Assembly: GCA_029844215.1 (NCBI GenBank)
Contig: CM056720.1
Location: 31,117,711-31,181,710 of the forward strand
Length of the DNA stretch: 64,000 nt
Direction: 5' to 3'
Source of the DNA: Przewalskia tangutica
Taxonomy: Eukaryota > Streptophyta > Magnoliopsida > Solanales > Solanaceae
Below are positions 1 through 12,546 of the stretch, piece after piece (position 1 is the stretch's first letter; every line of letters begins with the position of its first letter). A program made the position numbers and the translations under genes. Below the pieces are notes generated by a model, which saw nothing but the letters and a program-made list of their open reading frames with translations, was not told the origin of the DNA and did not search any database.

Positions 1-1477
1 GTGCTACTTCATCCCCCTTCCATTCTATGATCGATTCACCAAGAAATGCGAAACTGACAATTTTGGTTCTACAACCTACTATGGCATAACATTAAGAAAA
101 TCAATTCATACCCATGATTACATTAAAGTTTACCATTTCTAACTCTAGAAAGTTGGCTACTGTAGTGCGGTGATAGACTTTACCTGGACAATCCCTATAT
201 ACCCACCTGACAATAATTGACTCTCAAACTGGAGTGGATACTGCAAAGGCTTCATGCAACTTTCTTATTCTATTCTAAATTTCTTAGCAATGAATGAGGT
301 TACATATGATAGAGTATATCCAGGACCCATAAGATCATAAACGTCAGAAGTGAAAATAGTTAGTATATTTGTGACCACATCTGCATGAGCCTCTATATCT
401 TGATGACCTGATAGTGCATACACACGGTTTGATCCTTTGCCTGTGTTACCGAACTTAGCTGGACCACACCCTAATTAGGCATGAGAATTACAAAGAGCTG
501 TTGAATTTGTGGACTGAGCCATATTACCTCATATACCCTGCCAGGCTGATGGGCAGTCTCTCTAAAAGTGAACTCGCTCACCACACACATAACAAACATC
601 CATACCAGGGAGAAACTCCTCTGGTGTCTCTTACCACACTTACAACAAACTGGATTACTAAAGGTAGTTTGACCCACACTGACCTTTGACTAAGAGCCTG
701 ATGCTCTGAAATTGTGTCTCTTTGGGGCTGGAGCACTGGCTGAAGATGGAGGAGGTTCTGATGACCTATTTTTAAAGAATTGTCTGCCTCCACCTCCCCT
801 GTTACTAAAGTGACCTGAAGACTTAACTGTCTTATTAAACTCAATGTCATTCTCTATCTGTAATGCTTCATCTTCCTTCATACACTCATTACCCTGTATA
901 AAAGAAACTATCTTAATAATAGTCATTTTCTTGTTCTGAGTAGAAATATTAAATTCATCGTACAATTGGGGATCAAGCCCATACACAAAACGCCTAACTC
1001 TGACCCTGATGTCTGAAATCATATGTGGAGTATACATTTATAGATAAACAAAGTAAAGATAATACTCCTACACACTCCTGCTATTCAGCTTGAGCTTCTC
1101 AAATTATATGGACTGCGCCTCCCTGACCTCTATTCGTATAAAATGTTCAATAAATGCATCAGCAAACTCACCCCAAGTTGTAGGGGTGCATCTTCATCTT
1201 AGGACTGTTTCCATGACTCATACCTGATGTTGGCAAGATCATACAACTGAAAGCTCCTAACTATGTTTCTTCTAACTCAGTAGCATGCATAACACATAAT
1301 ATTTTCTGGAGCCCATCAATAAATTTTGGGGATCATGTCTTGCTAGACCTTGTAAATACCGGAGGGTCCATAAGCAGAAACTCCTAAATCTTGAAAAAGG
1401 ATGACTCTCCACTAGCTCCTGTACTTGGAGTCGTTCCCTGATATTGTGCTTGAGCAGCCAAAATCTGGGTGAATAGC
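1..1477 (-). pseudogene. H0 gag-protease, decayed (C-terminal gag, zinc knuckle, retropepsin)
   Basis: These are remains of a Ty3/gypsy gag-pro polyprotein. Reading leftwards, 1440-1477 gives ELFTQILAAQAQYQ. 690-1037 gives the gag core with RFVYGLDPQLYDEF and MTIIKIVSFIQGNE, then a G/S-rich linker. 500-690 gives a CCHC zinc knuckle (KCGKRH, then VCYVCGERVHF in another frame). Bases 1-460 give a retropepsin ending in ELEMVNFNVIMGMN. The active-site triplet at 319-327 reads GPG where the family has DPG, so the catalytic Asp is lost. Several stops and at least one frameshift make it non-functional. It continues upstream at 23234-23600, beyond element A. Confidence 0.8.
1473..1477. repeat. Target-site duplication of A, left copy
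   Basis: The sequence atagc directly abuts the LTR terminus TGTCAGG. Confidence 0.9.
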
Positions 1478-2761
1478 TGTCAGGCGATTTGCAACTGCTC
1501 ACGCAAGTGTACGTATCGTTCACAAGTAATATAGTCTGGTAAGACCGAATATCATCCTCAGAGACTGGTTTCTAATTACTGAACATCTATTCTAGGTTAT
1601 CTATTTGGCAAATGATAATTGAATTGAGTTTTTTATCTAACTACTAGAATAATTGCAAGAAGTGAACTAATTTATTTGGGTTTTATCAGTTATGAAGGAA
1701 TTAGGGCTTCCAATATCATCGACTATCCACTCTATTCAATTCTTAATGCAACTAGAATGACTTCTTCTTCTACGTTAAGATAGCGGTTAACTAGTCTGTC
1801 TTATATTCCAGTTAGGATATATAATCGCTCAACCCCAGTGCAGAACCCTTCTATATTTCTATGATAGGATTTATTACATAGAACTATTAAGAACAGTAAC
1901 CTATAATGCTACACAAGTATCGGGGTACTTTCGTCTGCGATTTTAACATATGCCTATTCAACTACAATATATCTAAATCTCTCATCTCGGTTCTTGATTC
2001 AAAATCATATAGATTATGATAATTAGTGATCAATTAACTAGCAAACATTCATACCAATTATTGATAAATCTTAAACAAGTGATGAAGAAATCAAACTAAT
2101 GTATTAATTCATGAATAAGAGTTTCTAGTGATTCAAAAGGAAAGCCCTAATAAAAAGATTAGCTCATAGCCATAGACATGCTAAGAACTAATTTAATATC
2201 CATACATGAACTGAATTAAAAACAAAGAAAAGGAAAGAAAATAACTGAACAGGTCTCCAATCTTTTGCCTTGATTCCTATCTGAACGGTGTTATGTGGTG
2301 TAGAATAGGGTTTTTAGAATATGTACAAGATTCCTCCTTTAGGTCAGCCTCCTTCTCTTTTATAGAAAACCCTAGGGCTTAAGTATGTTGCGAATTTCGT
2401 GTCCTATGGACCCTTCTGCCCTTGGCCAAATTAACTTCGGAACTGAAATTTCCGCGTCGGCGCCGCAGCCCTGTAGACTGGCGCCGCAGCGCCATAATTC
2501 ATGTGGCCTCTCAGCTGTTCTGGCGCCGCGACCCTGTTGTTCGGAGCCGTGGCGCTGCATGGCTTTCGTCTGGGTTGTCAATTTCTGCATAGGATTCCTC
2601 CTTTTATGCCCATTTTCCGCTCATTTTCGCCATTTTGCCTTTTTGAACCGCTGTGACTCAAAAGAAAGAAAAACAAGTCTAATACTATACTAGACAAAAC
2701 AAAAATGATCAAAATACTAACTAAAAATGACTCAAAAAAGGTATATAAAATATGCCTAACA
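1478..2761 (-). mobile_element. A 3' LTR
   Basis: The minus strand runs from TGTTAGGC (2761) to CGCCTGACA (1478). It is closely similar along its length to 21951-23228. A GC-rich patch at about 2445-2560 contains repeated ggcgccgc motifs inside an otherwise A/T-rich LTR. Confidence 0.88.
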
Positions 2762-2775
2762 AACCCCTAAACTTA
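2762..2775 (-). other. A polypurine tract (probable)
   Basis: The minus strand reads AAGTTTAGGGGTT right before the LTR terminus TGTTAGG. It is a short G-rich tract, less pure than those of the chromoviruses here. Confidence 0.5.
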
Positions 2776-4289
2776 ACCTTTGCTCACCCTCGAGCAAAGA
2801 TCAAACAAAAATCAAAGAACAAAAACAAAAAGGACTCAAAGACGCAAATCAAGCAGCTGCACAGGGTTACTTAGAAACACATGAACATCAGTTGGGAAAT
2901 ATGTTGGAACAAGTATAGCTTGAATTTAACAATCTAGAATTTTAAGTGAGATATTTCGCAAATTCATTTCAATCACAATCAATGGAAGCATGAACACCTA
3001 ACATATGCATGTCAATTTCATTTTCATTTTTCTCAAAGTTTCATGAGCATGTTTACTTGATATTCTCCAATAATCATGGACATTCATACTAGAGATCTTC
3101 AGGACTTTTCAGGGTTGTAATATAGGCTTAGGCGGGAGTAGGTAAGATTAGGCATTTAGACTCAATTTACATACCATAAGCGTTTTTTTTCTCATTCAAC
3201 CATTTCATCTTATTCTTTTTGGTATTTTTTTCAAGTCATACCTATCATTCTCCTCTTTTCTTTTTGGTTGAGAGCATGGAATACATTTACATAGGCACCC
3301 CCAAACTTAAACTTTTCCATTTTTCATTGGGGTGCATAACTTCACTCTCTTTTTGTATTTCCTTTTCACTCTTTTCCTCCTTATCTTCAATTACTGCTTA
3401 TGGCACACAAGAGAACATAGGGTGTCAAAGAAATAACTTTTATTTCAGGCTCAAAGCGGCTGACTAGGGATACATTTTAGTGCAGGGTAGGTAATGAATG
3501 GTAAGAAGGCCTAACAAAGAAATGTCTGAATCATCTCCCTAACATGTACATCCTAACTATTTCGCCTCAAATAACAAGCAAGCAGACTCATAGATGTTTT
3601 TTTCACAATTGACAACACATAGGCTAAACACAAAATATTCTAAATAATTAGACTTACATGAATCTTTGGTATATCTAACTTAAGCACACATATTTTAGCT
3701 TCTCATTCCACTATATTATCCCACTTAATTTATTAGGCGTTCCAAATAAGCACAACATGCATGATCATAAAAATATTTGACTCACATAAAACACAAAAAC
3801 AAACAAAAGACTCAAAAATAAAATAAAATAAAACACAAAAACAAACAAAAGACTCAAAAATAAAATAAAATAAGAACTCCCCCCCCTGCCATACTTAAAA
3901 CTACACATTGCCCCAACTGTGTAAAACTCAAAAATAAAAGGGATGACTTACACACAATAGCGGTTCAAAATGGTGGTGGTGACGGCGGATACTGCATTAA
4001 CGGAGAATTTTCCATTGGCGCCGCGACGCCCAATTTCCTGCAACCCTCTGATTAATCGGCACCGCGACCCTGCATTATGGCGCTGCACCAATTTTTTTGC
4101 TTTCCAGCATTTTTCCGTGCTTCATGTCCACTTTCCTCACCTGTCATCACAACACAAACAAAAATACCAAAAGTGAGACTGATCAATTTAAAATAAAACA
4201 AACTAAAACGAAAAATTTAAATAACATAATTAAAACCTTGGGGTGCCTCCCAAGTAGCGCTGTCTTTAACGTCTTTTAGCCGGACGTAA
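2776..4289 (-). other. A internal non-coding region
   Basis: No usable frame was found. It is A/T-rich, with poly-A and T-rich runs, a GC-rich patch at 4012-4092 with ggcgccgcgac motifs like those in the LTRs of A, and a tandem duplication at 3787-3873. The stretch at 4239-4285 (ggtgcctcccaagtagcgct) matches, from memory, a sequence common near the coding end of plant Athila-like elements. Confidence 0.6.
3787..3873. repeat. Tandem duplication, about 44-bp unit
   Basis: Two adjacent copies of an A-rich unit (aaacacaaaaacaaacaaaa, then gactcaaaaataaaataaaa) occur, practically identical. It is a local duplication by replication slippage in the internal region of A. Confidence 0.8.
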
Positions 4290-4450
4290 TTAATCCTTAC
4301 TAGTGTGTGGTGGATCCTTCTGCGAACGGCTTGCAATCCGAATAGCTATTTTTGCAGGCCTCACTTCACCTACACCATTTCTATAGAACACAGAAAAGGG
4401 TAGTACTTTTATGCTTGCCCCCAAATTGCCCAATACTTACTTGCATTCAA
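4290..4450 (-). pseudogene. A protease-like remnant
   Basis: One minus frame reads LGNLGASIKVLPFSVFYRNG then GEVRPAKIAIRIASRSQKDP, the pattern of the aspartic protease of Athila-like elements. The residue at 4425-4427 is Asn, where the family has the catalytic Asp of the DLGAS motif, so this copy could not cut a polyprotein. Stops bound it on both sides, at 4450 and about 4290. It follows the gag remnant after about 290 bp of broken sequence in which NLPSDTIL can be read near 4730. Confidence 0.6.
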
Positions 4451-4740
4451 AATTTCCTATAGTGCAAGGAATAATGAAGCTCCATGGATTTCTAGACTTC
4501 TGGGGTTCTCTTAAGGGTATCGACTTTCTGTTTGGGGGTCAGCAAAGACATATGGTGGTGTTTCTTCTGCAATGGGTACATAAAAAATGAACTCCAAGAA
4601 ATTCAAAAAGGTGAAAATTGGATTCCAGTAACCCCTTCTTTCTCTACACCAACTACCTTTCTCAACTCATCAACAACATGGTGTGGTTCAGGTTCCTCAC
4701 ATTTCTTACCATTTCCCAAAATGGTGTCGCTAGGCAGATT

Positions 4741-4950
4741 TTATTGAGGTGTATTGATCACCATATCCATCAGTTGCCCTATTTGTGTCTCCAAATTTCT
4801 GAGTGACACGCTGGTCTCATCCATAAACTGAGTCTGACACTTGGTGAGCTTGAGTATGGCTTTCTGCAGCTCATTTCGATCTTCATGTGGAACCTGTGGG
4901 TTAAGCTGCTGTTGATGACTCCACTGCCCCTGATAGTAGTAGTAGTCCAT
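4741..4950 (-). pseudogene. A gag remnant (69 codons)
   Basis: This short minus-strand frame opens at ATG 4950 with a Tyr/Gln-rich head (MDYYYYQGQWSHQQQ), continues through a helical segment (NELQKAILKLTKCQTQFMDE) and ends with SLRNLETQIGQLMDMV. The RNLETQIGQL string marks the C-terminal part of Athila-type gag. The main capsid domain is missing, because only about 200 bp (once B is removed) separates this ATG from the primer site. Whether the small peptide is made is unknown; it may simply be the 3' part of a deleted gag. Confidence 0.6.
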
Positions 4951-5062
4951 GTGTCCTTATTTTTTTTTAATTTACTAACTTTACCTACAAAATAAGAAAA
5001 ACAACAAAAAGTGATAAAAAGATGCTCGCAGAAACTTGTTCTTGGAGCAACTAAATTAGATA

Positions 5063-5067
5063 TAAAA
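5063..5067. repeat. Target-site duplication of B, left copy
   Basis: The sequence taaaa abuts TGTCACG. Confidence 0.88.
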
Positions 5068-5704
5068 TGTCACGAACCGACCCCGGGCCCGCGACTGGTG
5101 CCCTACCTGGGCACCCTTACAGGTATACATCAGAGATAATCAGCGGAACATACCTAAACTCAACAAGACATAAATACGTAAAATCAAAAGCAGTTACCTC
5201 TTTTTTTTTCTTTACTCAACCCAATCCACAAGATATGACTACAGACCTCTAAGAATTCTTGACATAACAACTGTGACGGGACAGGGCCCCGCCATACCCC
5301 TGAATGTACATAAACCTACAACCTCAGGGAACCGTACCAAAAGATAAAGCCTCCGGAGAAATGGAGCTTTCCAAGAACTGAACAGTGATCCTAAGAGTGC
5401 GGATCAGCAAGCTATGTACCTCAACCTGCGGCATGAACGCAGCCCCGCAGAGGTCGATTTAAATATATACCAAGTATGTGAAATCAAAATATCAGATCAA
5501 ATCATAATGATCTATAATAAAGTCGAGACATGTATGATAACCAAAATAACGATAATCGCGTGACTTGCCAAAGTGAAAGTAATGAAAGTCAGTTTTCCCT
5601 TTTAAAGACTATTTCAACACATGAACAATAGTCACACAGGGCTACGGACACAAGCCCTCAAATATCATCACATAGTCCAGTAAGGGTCTCAAGCCCACAA
5701 ATAT

Positions 5705-6420
5705 CAAAGCGTGCCCGTGGAATCCCCCATCACTGCTGACAACCATAAGTGTAAAATATAACCATGTGACGCGCCCGTGGCATCCCACCTCACTGTCGGC
5801 ATACACATATACAATATATATCTATATATCTCCTGCCACATCACTGTCGACAGCCATAAGTGTAACATACAACCATGTGACGCGCCCGTGGCATCCCACC
5901 TCATTGTCGGCGTACACACATACAATACATACATATATATATATATCTCATTACCGTGGAATCCCTCATCTCGGGTACATGACTTCATGGAGAGCTAATC
6001 CATGGGGTAATAATCGTATATAACATGCCCGTGGAATCCCTCATCTCGGGTACATGTCTTCATGGAGAGCTAATCCATGGAGTAATAGTACATAACATGG
6101 TCGCATGCCCCGGAATCCCTCATCGTATAAGCATGGCCATGGGGTAATAATCATATATATAATATGCCCGTGGAATCCCTCATCTCGGGTACATGTCTTC
6201 ATGGGGAGCTAGTCCATGGAGTAATAATCGTACATAACATGGTCGCATGCGCCGGAATTCCTCATCGTATAAGCATGGTCATGGGGAAATAAAATAATTT
6301 CGGGAATCTAACCCGCCTCCTGGTTGCATGCCCCGGAATCCCACATCGTATAAGCATGTCCAAGGAGTAATAAAAATGGAAGCATACCCGTGGAATCCCA
6401 CATCACCGTCGGTACGTCCA
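5705..6420. repeat. Short-repeat cluster in B 3' LTR
   Basis: The phrase gcccgtggaatccc or a close variant recurs at irregular spacing (about 5712, 5772, 5884, 6026, 6166, 6389), with longer repeats of the catctcgggtacatg type. Spacing and sequence vary, so it is a degenerate array. Confidence 0.8.
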
Positions 6421-7271
6421 AGTAAACTTATAACAAGACAGCCGACCCTCCAACTGAGAGACACGGCAGCGTAAACATATAATAATTGCACTCAAGGCTA
6501 TCACAACAAGCATAGGCAAGTTCATAAAAATCTTTTAGACTTTCATTTTATGTACTCAAGGCACTTCCTTATTACATAAAAATCCGGGAATTTAATCCAA
6601 AGTACTACGTACTTCCATTATTTTCAAAAGATTCCTTTTCATAATAAAACCCCAAGATACTAACACCCGTAGTATCAAGGCTTGCTTATATTTCACATAA
6701 GTCACTACACTTTTAGAAATACATTTCTCGGCTTCTAAATCAAGTGACCCTTACTTTAAAACTTAAGCAAATGATACCTTTAAATCAAATTGCCCTTCCC
6801 TATTTCAAGTTATTTCTTTGTTTACATTACTAGAGAAAACCATTCTCTTAACCTTCCATAAAGTTATTATAACCAACTTCCCATAAAGCTGTTATACTAA
6901 CTTTATGCCTTAGACTAATTCATTCTTTTTATAACCAAGAGACTTATACTTTCAAATCAAGTTACATAACTTTTAAAATACTTCAAGTCTCTTAACTTAA
7001 GAAATCAAGTTTCTTAATTTAGAAATTCAAGTCTCTTATCTTTAGAATATCAAGAAATTCATACTTTCCAAATCAAGTATTCTATACTTTTAAATCAAGT
7101 CATTTCTTCCTTTAAGAATCAAGTCCCATAACTTGAAAAATAAAGTTTCTTAACCTTTTAAGAATTCAAGGTTCATAGTCTTAAAACTTTATACGTAAAC
7201 TCTTAAAATTAAGTAACATGTACTTTCATGCGTTGTAAATAGGTTATACTTGTTTATAACGATCTTATTAA

Positions 7272-7392
7272 AGCAGCCATGATCTAGAAAATATAATACA
7301 ATTTTGTCTTATCTTAATTTCTATGCAGATGGAGAATTCTACTCATTTTAATTTAATTGATTGTCGATACATTTTCTTTTATTAGCGCTGCA
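7272..7392 (-). repeat. Shared LTR block (about 122 bp), copy in B 3' LTR
   Basis: From agcagccatgatctagaaaa to tagcgctgca on the plus strand. Seven copies in the window have almost the same length (120-123 bp) in four LTR families whose flanks differ far more. Confidence 0.8.
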
Positions 7393-8186
7393 ATGGCTTG
7401 TTCGATACTTATTCTCATTCGTGCAGTAAATTTGCAAAGTCAACTCGACTCCAAATATTTCCTAACGACTCTTACCAACATCCCCCATAAGACTTGGTAA
7501 GAACTTAGGATAACTTAGACATAACTTTCACATAGAGTAAATCAACATACATACCTCTTAACTTCTAAGAGTAGAAGGAATCATGAAATACCACCACATG
7601 TATATTTCATACATAGAATCATGCCAAAAGAAGGAAGAGGTTCACATACCTCGCGACGATTATCGACAAGTAGCAAAATGCTCCAAAGTACTTCAACTTT
7701 GATAGCTATTCCATCCTTTAAGGAGAATACGCTATACGTAGTACTTCAACCTATAAGGGCCATACTATGTCTATTAACCTCTAGCTTCAAACGTAGAATA
7801 TTCTAAGTGTAAAGTAACCAAATTCTACGGAAAATCGGACAGCACTTCCTTTGTTTCAACATACTTTTCCACCTTTTTCAAGGCCCGAATTCAATAACCA
7901 AACACGCCACATTTAAGGCTCAATACATCAACCAATCAAAGGGGATTACACGTCTTACAATACGTGTAAAATTCTGCCCCACAATTCATACGAAGTAGTT
8001 TAATATCCAAAGCCATTCTCGGCTAACATATACAACAACACAAAGTCCTTTCCTATTCCTTTTCAATCCAAATTCTTAGGTCTAACATGTTATATAGTCA
8101 TAGACAACTTTAACAACTATAATTCCTTCTTTATATAACATGTGACGACTTAAACTAATAATCAAATTGAATTACAATCTTAAGGG

Positions 8187-8191
8187 CTAAA
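8187..8191. repeat. Target-site duplication of D1, left copy
   Basis: The sequence ctaaa directly precedes TGTTATACC. Confidence 0.9.
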
Positions 8192-8596
8192 TGTTATACC
8201 CCGTATTTCCAGAGTATGTACGTGAGCGCGTACGTATTATAATTTGAGCCTTAAAGTTGGCTAGTTTCGAAATTTGGGCACAAGTGCCAAAAAGAATCGT
8301 TTTTCGACGAAACGTTTTACTAAACTTGCGAAGGGAAAATTCCGGCTATGTCATTTTTAATTTTTGCGGATTTTTCCGAGAGACGAAACATTTTGGACCA
8401 ACGGGAGGGTGACATGTGTCACCCCCACATTGGAAGGAAGAATGAGGCGGCATGGACGATTGGGTCAAGGGTGGTTGGTAGGATATTTTGTGCAAGTGGT
8501 TGTGGTAGATGGATAAGGTCCACATGGTTAAAATCTATCCCTACACTTGCCTTACACTTGGAAGAATCGTGGCCATTGGTTGGCCATTTCTTGACC

Positions 8597-8604
8597 TATA
8601 AATA
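8597..8604 (+). promoter_or_regulatory. TATA box of D1
   Basis: The sequence tataaata lies 405 bp from the LTR start, in a context (cctataaatacccctc) shared with D2, F and G. It is the likely core promoter of the LTR. Confidence 0.7.
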
Positions 8605-9663
8605 CCCCTCTAGTTGAAGACTTTCTTCATCCAAACTTGAGCAATCTTTCTAAGTCTCACACTACTCCCTCCCTCTTGAGTGTTCTCGTCCAAAGAGTCT
8701 CCCTTTGAGCGAGCCTTGGCCAGAGCCTCCTCCCCTTTGTAGTGCTCCTAGCCGTAGGGTACCCCTAGCCTAGTTGTCTCGTATAAATACCCCCCTTTTG
8801 TGGTATAGAAATACTCTCCAAGTATTCTTATAATGCCCAAATACATTGGCCCAAATACCTTGTAGTATTCCCAAGGTTACACTTATACAAAAGCCCAGAA
8901 AATACTATTATACTTCCTCAAACAAAAACGAAACCTAAGGAAAACCTTCATAGTCGGTTGAAGTGTTTAAGTAGAAGTGCGTAGAACTTCTAAGGGTTGT
9001 TTGAGGATCGGATTGGGCGAGTAGGAGCTAAACGTTGTTCAGATCGACATTTAACTTGGATTATTTTGGGCTTATCGAGGTAAACACTCTTGACCTTCAC
9101 TGTAATTGGAAATTACATGTTGTAGGAATATATAGTTAAAGTATACTATATATAGAATTGAACATAGTTGTCGGCAATGTCTTTTGACTTAAGCCCGAAT
9201 AATACTTACGGCAATGTCTTGCGACTTAAGCTCAATTTAAATAAGAGAATCGTAATTACATAGATGTATTCAGTAGACTTGTGTAGCATTGCTTGTGTAG
9301 TAGAATTGTACACGTCCCGGTTAGGCGTGCAAAACCCCTCTAGGGAGTTGTTGGCCTGTTAGCAGCCTCGATGGGGAGGAGATTTACGCTGCCATGGGAG
9401 GTGTTGCAATTTTTCAGAGAATACTTCTACATTGAGCTCCAGATGTTAATAGCGCCTTGTGGCCTCTATAGGTTGAAGTACTACGTGTGGCGTGATCTAC
9501 TTGGCTTAGGTGAGCCGAAGCGGTTTGAGTTACTTGAGCGTTTTGCTATTAGTCGATAATCGTCGCGGTATGGACCTCTTCCCATATTTTCTAGCATGAT
9601 ATGTGTGAACTATGTAGTACGGTGAGCGTCATACGTGTTAAATGTATTTGATTGGTTTTAAAC

Positions 9664-9712
9664 ATAAAGTGTTATAACGGCTTTATGGGAAGTTGGTTAT
9701 AACAGCTTTATG
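9664..9712 (+). other. GTTATAAC module, D1 (first)
   Basis: Two GTTATAAC palindromes about 30 bp apart, each next to an ATAAAG or CTTTAT half, joined by atgggaagttg. The same module recurs at 10404-10452 and in C1, B, E, I, and in altered form in D2 and G. Confidence 0.65.
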
Positions 9713-10094
9713 TAGGTAAGAAAATGCCAGTGGTTTTAAAAGGTAACTGATTTGACTTATAACTGACTTGATGTGTGATAATAAGGAACTTGAAGTATGT
9801 CAAAAGTTAAGAAACCATTTTTGGAAGAAGAGTAACACTTGGTTTTAAAAGGTTTTAAAAAGAGTTATACTAAGCTTTATGGGGAGTTAGGTATAACGTC
9901 TTAAGAGAGGTAAAGAAAATGGTTTACTGATTTTAGAAGTTAAGAGACTTGATCTTATAAGATAAGAGACTTAACTTAAATAAATTAATATGAATTTTGT
10001 GTGAAACCTCATTCGTGAGTAATGAGTACTTGGTCTTTGGAAAGAATAATGTTTTTACTGATTTCGAAAATCAGAATGTGTATCGACAATCCAC

Positions 10095-10217
10095 TGCAGC
10101 GCTAATAAAGGGAAATGTATTGAATAATGAAGTATTATTAAAACCAGTAGAAACCTCCATCTGCATAGAAGCTAAGATGAGACAAAATGAGATTACATTT
10201 TCTAGATCATGACTGCT
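10095..10217 (+). repeat. Shared LTR block, copy in D1
   Basis: From tgcagcgctaataaagggaa to gatcatgactgct; the centre reads cctccatctgcatagaagct. Confidence 0.8.
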
Positions 10218-10745
10218 TAATAAGATTGATTATGAACAAGAATAACTACTACTTTAGGGCATATGTTACTCAATTGTTTTAAAAAGAGATTAAGACATTG
10301 AACTATGGAACTTTTCTAAAAAGAGACTGGCGTAATTGAAATTAGGCAAACTGGAACTTTAGGGTAAAGAAAGGCATTGTGTTGTCTTAAAATGGTTTAA
10401 AACATAAAGTGTTATAAGAGCCTCATGGGAAGTTGGTTATAACGACTTTATGAAAACAAAAGAAGGGTTTTTATCACTGGTTTTAATGTGCTAACTTGAC
10501 TTTAAAAAGAGAATTGTTTTGGTCTAAAAAGAAGGCATGGTATTGCCTTAATTTGGTTTTAAAAATGATAGTATGGAAGTTGTTTTGGTTTACTTAAAAG
10601 ATATAAGTCACTCTATTTTATGCTACGGGTATCGGGTGACTTTTATAAAAGGGAATGGATCTTTAAAAGGAACTTAACGTACGTAGTACTTTAGGATTTA
10701 AAACCCGGACTTTGACATAAAATGAAAGTACCTTGAGTTGTGGAT

Positions 10746-10818
10746 AACTTGCCTATGCTTGTTGTTGTGTAACTTGCCTATGCTTGTTGTTGTGTAACTT
10801 GCCTATGCTTGTTGTGAT
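10746..10818. repeat. Tandem repeat in D1, 25 bp x 3
   Basis: The unit aacttgcctatgcttgttgt plus five bases begins at 10746, 10771 and 10796. Confidence 0.85.
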
Positions 10819-11836
10819 AGCCTTTGTTATGCAAGAATTGTGTTCTATATTACCGCGTCTCTCAAATGGAGGTCGATTGACTTGTTGAGGACTTACTTGG
10901 ACGCATCTGGCGGTGACGGAAAATTTCACCGGTGCTCACGATGATAGTGTTATTCCATGGACTAGCTCTCCACGAGGTTTCTTCGCTCGCCTCGTACCGT
11001 GGTCGCTTTACTTGCCGCCTCGTGGCTGATTCGCCTGTACTGTAGTTAGCCCTCGCACTTGCCCCGCTCAAGGTAGTGACGAAGTCGTGGATACTGACTT
11101 TGCCGTACCTGGTGGTCACCGCATTGTCCCGGCCACTCGTGACCGGCCTTGGTATCTCGTAGTCGGCCTCGCACTTCCGTGTCGCCTGGTTTGGTTGTAT
11201 TGTATTGTTATTACGCTTGGCATCGTGTAGGAATTGGTGTTCGTGTGTACTTCGATGTTATCATATCATAGACCGCAGCGGTGAGAAGGTATTCACGCAC
11301 GTGGTGAATTGGAGCGTGAGTCCTCGACTTGATATAAGCGTTATATGTGTGTTTGTAGTTTGTTATCATACATGTATCCGCTTTATATAGACTATTATGA
11401 TTTCATTTACGATTTACGCTTCACATACTGGTACTGTTGTCTTGACCTCGACTTGCGTTTCATGCCGCAGAAGTACATCATTGTCGATCCATTTTAGGAT
11501 CACCTTTCAACAGATTGGAAGCTCCGTTCCTTCGAGGCTTATCTTTGGTATGTTACCCGATGTCTGTAGGTTCTTGTACATTCGGTATGGCGGCCCCGTC
11601 ATAGTTGTTGTAAAAATCTTAGAGTGCAGACCGTTGTGTAGGCGGGGTTGTAAGGATTGTAACTGTTCAAACGTTTTTATATATATGTTGAAAGGCAACT
11701 GTTTTGGTTGGCCTGTTTATTTAAAATATCTCTCATTTCATGATTATGTTTTATTTCCGCTGATCTTCTCTGATGTTGTGTCACTAGGGTGCCCGGGGTA
11801 AGGCACCAGTCACGGGCCCGGATTCGGGTCGTGACA

Positions 11837-11841
11837 CTAAA
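11837..11841. repeat. Target-site duplication of D1, right copy
   Basis: The sequence ctaaa directly follows GTCGTGACA. Confidence 0.9.
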
Positions 11842-12530
11842 CATACTAGTTTTCGGATTAGGGTTCCAATAGTCAATACACTTATCAAACTTCATACTAT
11901 ATACCTCATTCTTGCTAATATCCATAGCTACAACAATAAGTAATCTTAATTACTAAAACGACAACAATTGTTACCTTTATAAGCCCTTATAATTTCCAAG
12001 ATTCAAAGTAGCTCCTTAGCAATTCTTAGCTCCTTTCCTTAAGTTACAATCCGCTCCAAGCATTCCTTAGAAGGTCATGAAGAACTCCTCTTCAAGTTCC
12101 ATCTTCAAAGTTGAAGAACACCTTAGGGTTTCGCCTTGCGACTAACGTAAAAACGTCATTTTTCTGAGATCTTTCTATTTAGATATCCTTACAATACCCT
12201 TAGGGACATTGGGTTAAAGTCTTGTGAATAAAGAACCACAATTGTAAATTTTTCTTGTGAAAAAAATGACAAAGCCGAGAGCTCTTAAGTGAAGCACAAT
12301 GTTCTCTAATTTTTTCTAAGTGTGGAGGACCTTGTCTTGCTACTAGTGTGTATATATAACACAAGGAAGGGTCAAGATTATAACATATGTGTGGCTTGGA
12401 TGAAGAACACTTGGATATCTACACAAGTGGCAAGTTGACTTGGTCAATTTTCTCAAGCTTTGAAGACTTGTTCATCTATCATGGTCAATGACCATTTCAC
12501 CCTTGACTCAATTCGTCCAAGACCATGTGT

Positions 12531-12546
12531 GGGGGGGGGGGGGGGG
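12531..12546. repeat. Poly-G run
   Basis: Sixteen G in a row in the B 3' LTR. The homologous run in the other LTR (about 21536-21546) is shorter, and E has only 6-7 G near 34075 and 58281. Confidence 0.85.

Larger units (their letters stand above)
8192..11836 (+). mobile_element. D1: solo LTR, Tekay-like family, 3645 bp
   Basis: It begins TGTTATACCCCGTATTTC and ends GGGTCGTGACA, with the perfect duplication CTAAA (8187-8191, 11837-11841). No internal region is present, so it is the product of recombination between two LTRs. The second B LTR at 20830-20850 shows the uninterrupted target. It carries a TATA box (8597-8604), the 122-bp block (10095-10217), two GTTATAAC modules (9664-9712, 10404-10452) and a 25-bp tandem triplet (10746-10818). 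Apparent reading frames inside it do not resemble proteins. Confidence 0.92.

Noticed and set aside
5704..6023. Overlapping Tyr/Ile-rich small frames as secreted or membrane peptides
   Set aside because: They are translations of the short-repeat cluster and TA-rich runs in a B LTR; the same shadows occur at 14873-15395.
11397..11801. 134-codon frame near the end of D1
   Set aside because: It is inside a solo LTR, has no protein-family features and is broken in the homologous part of D2 and C1.
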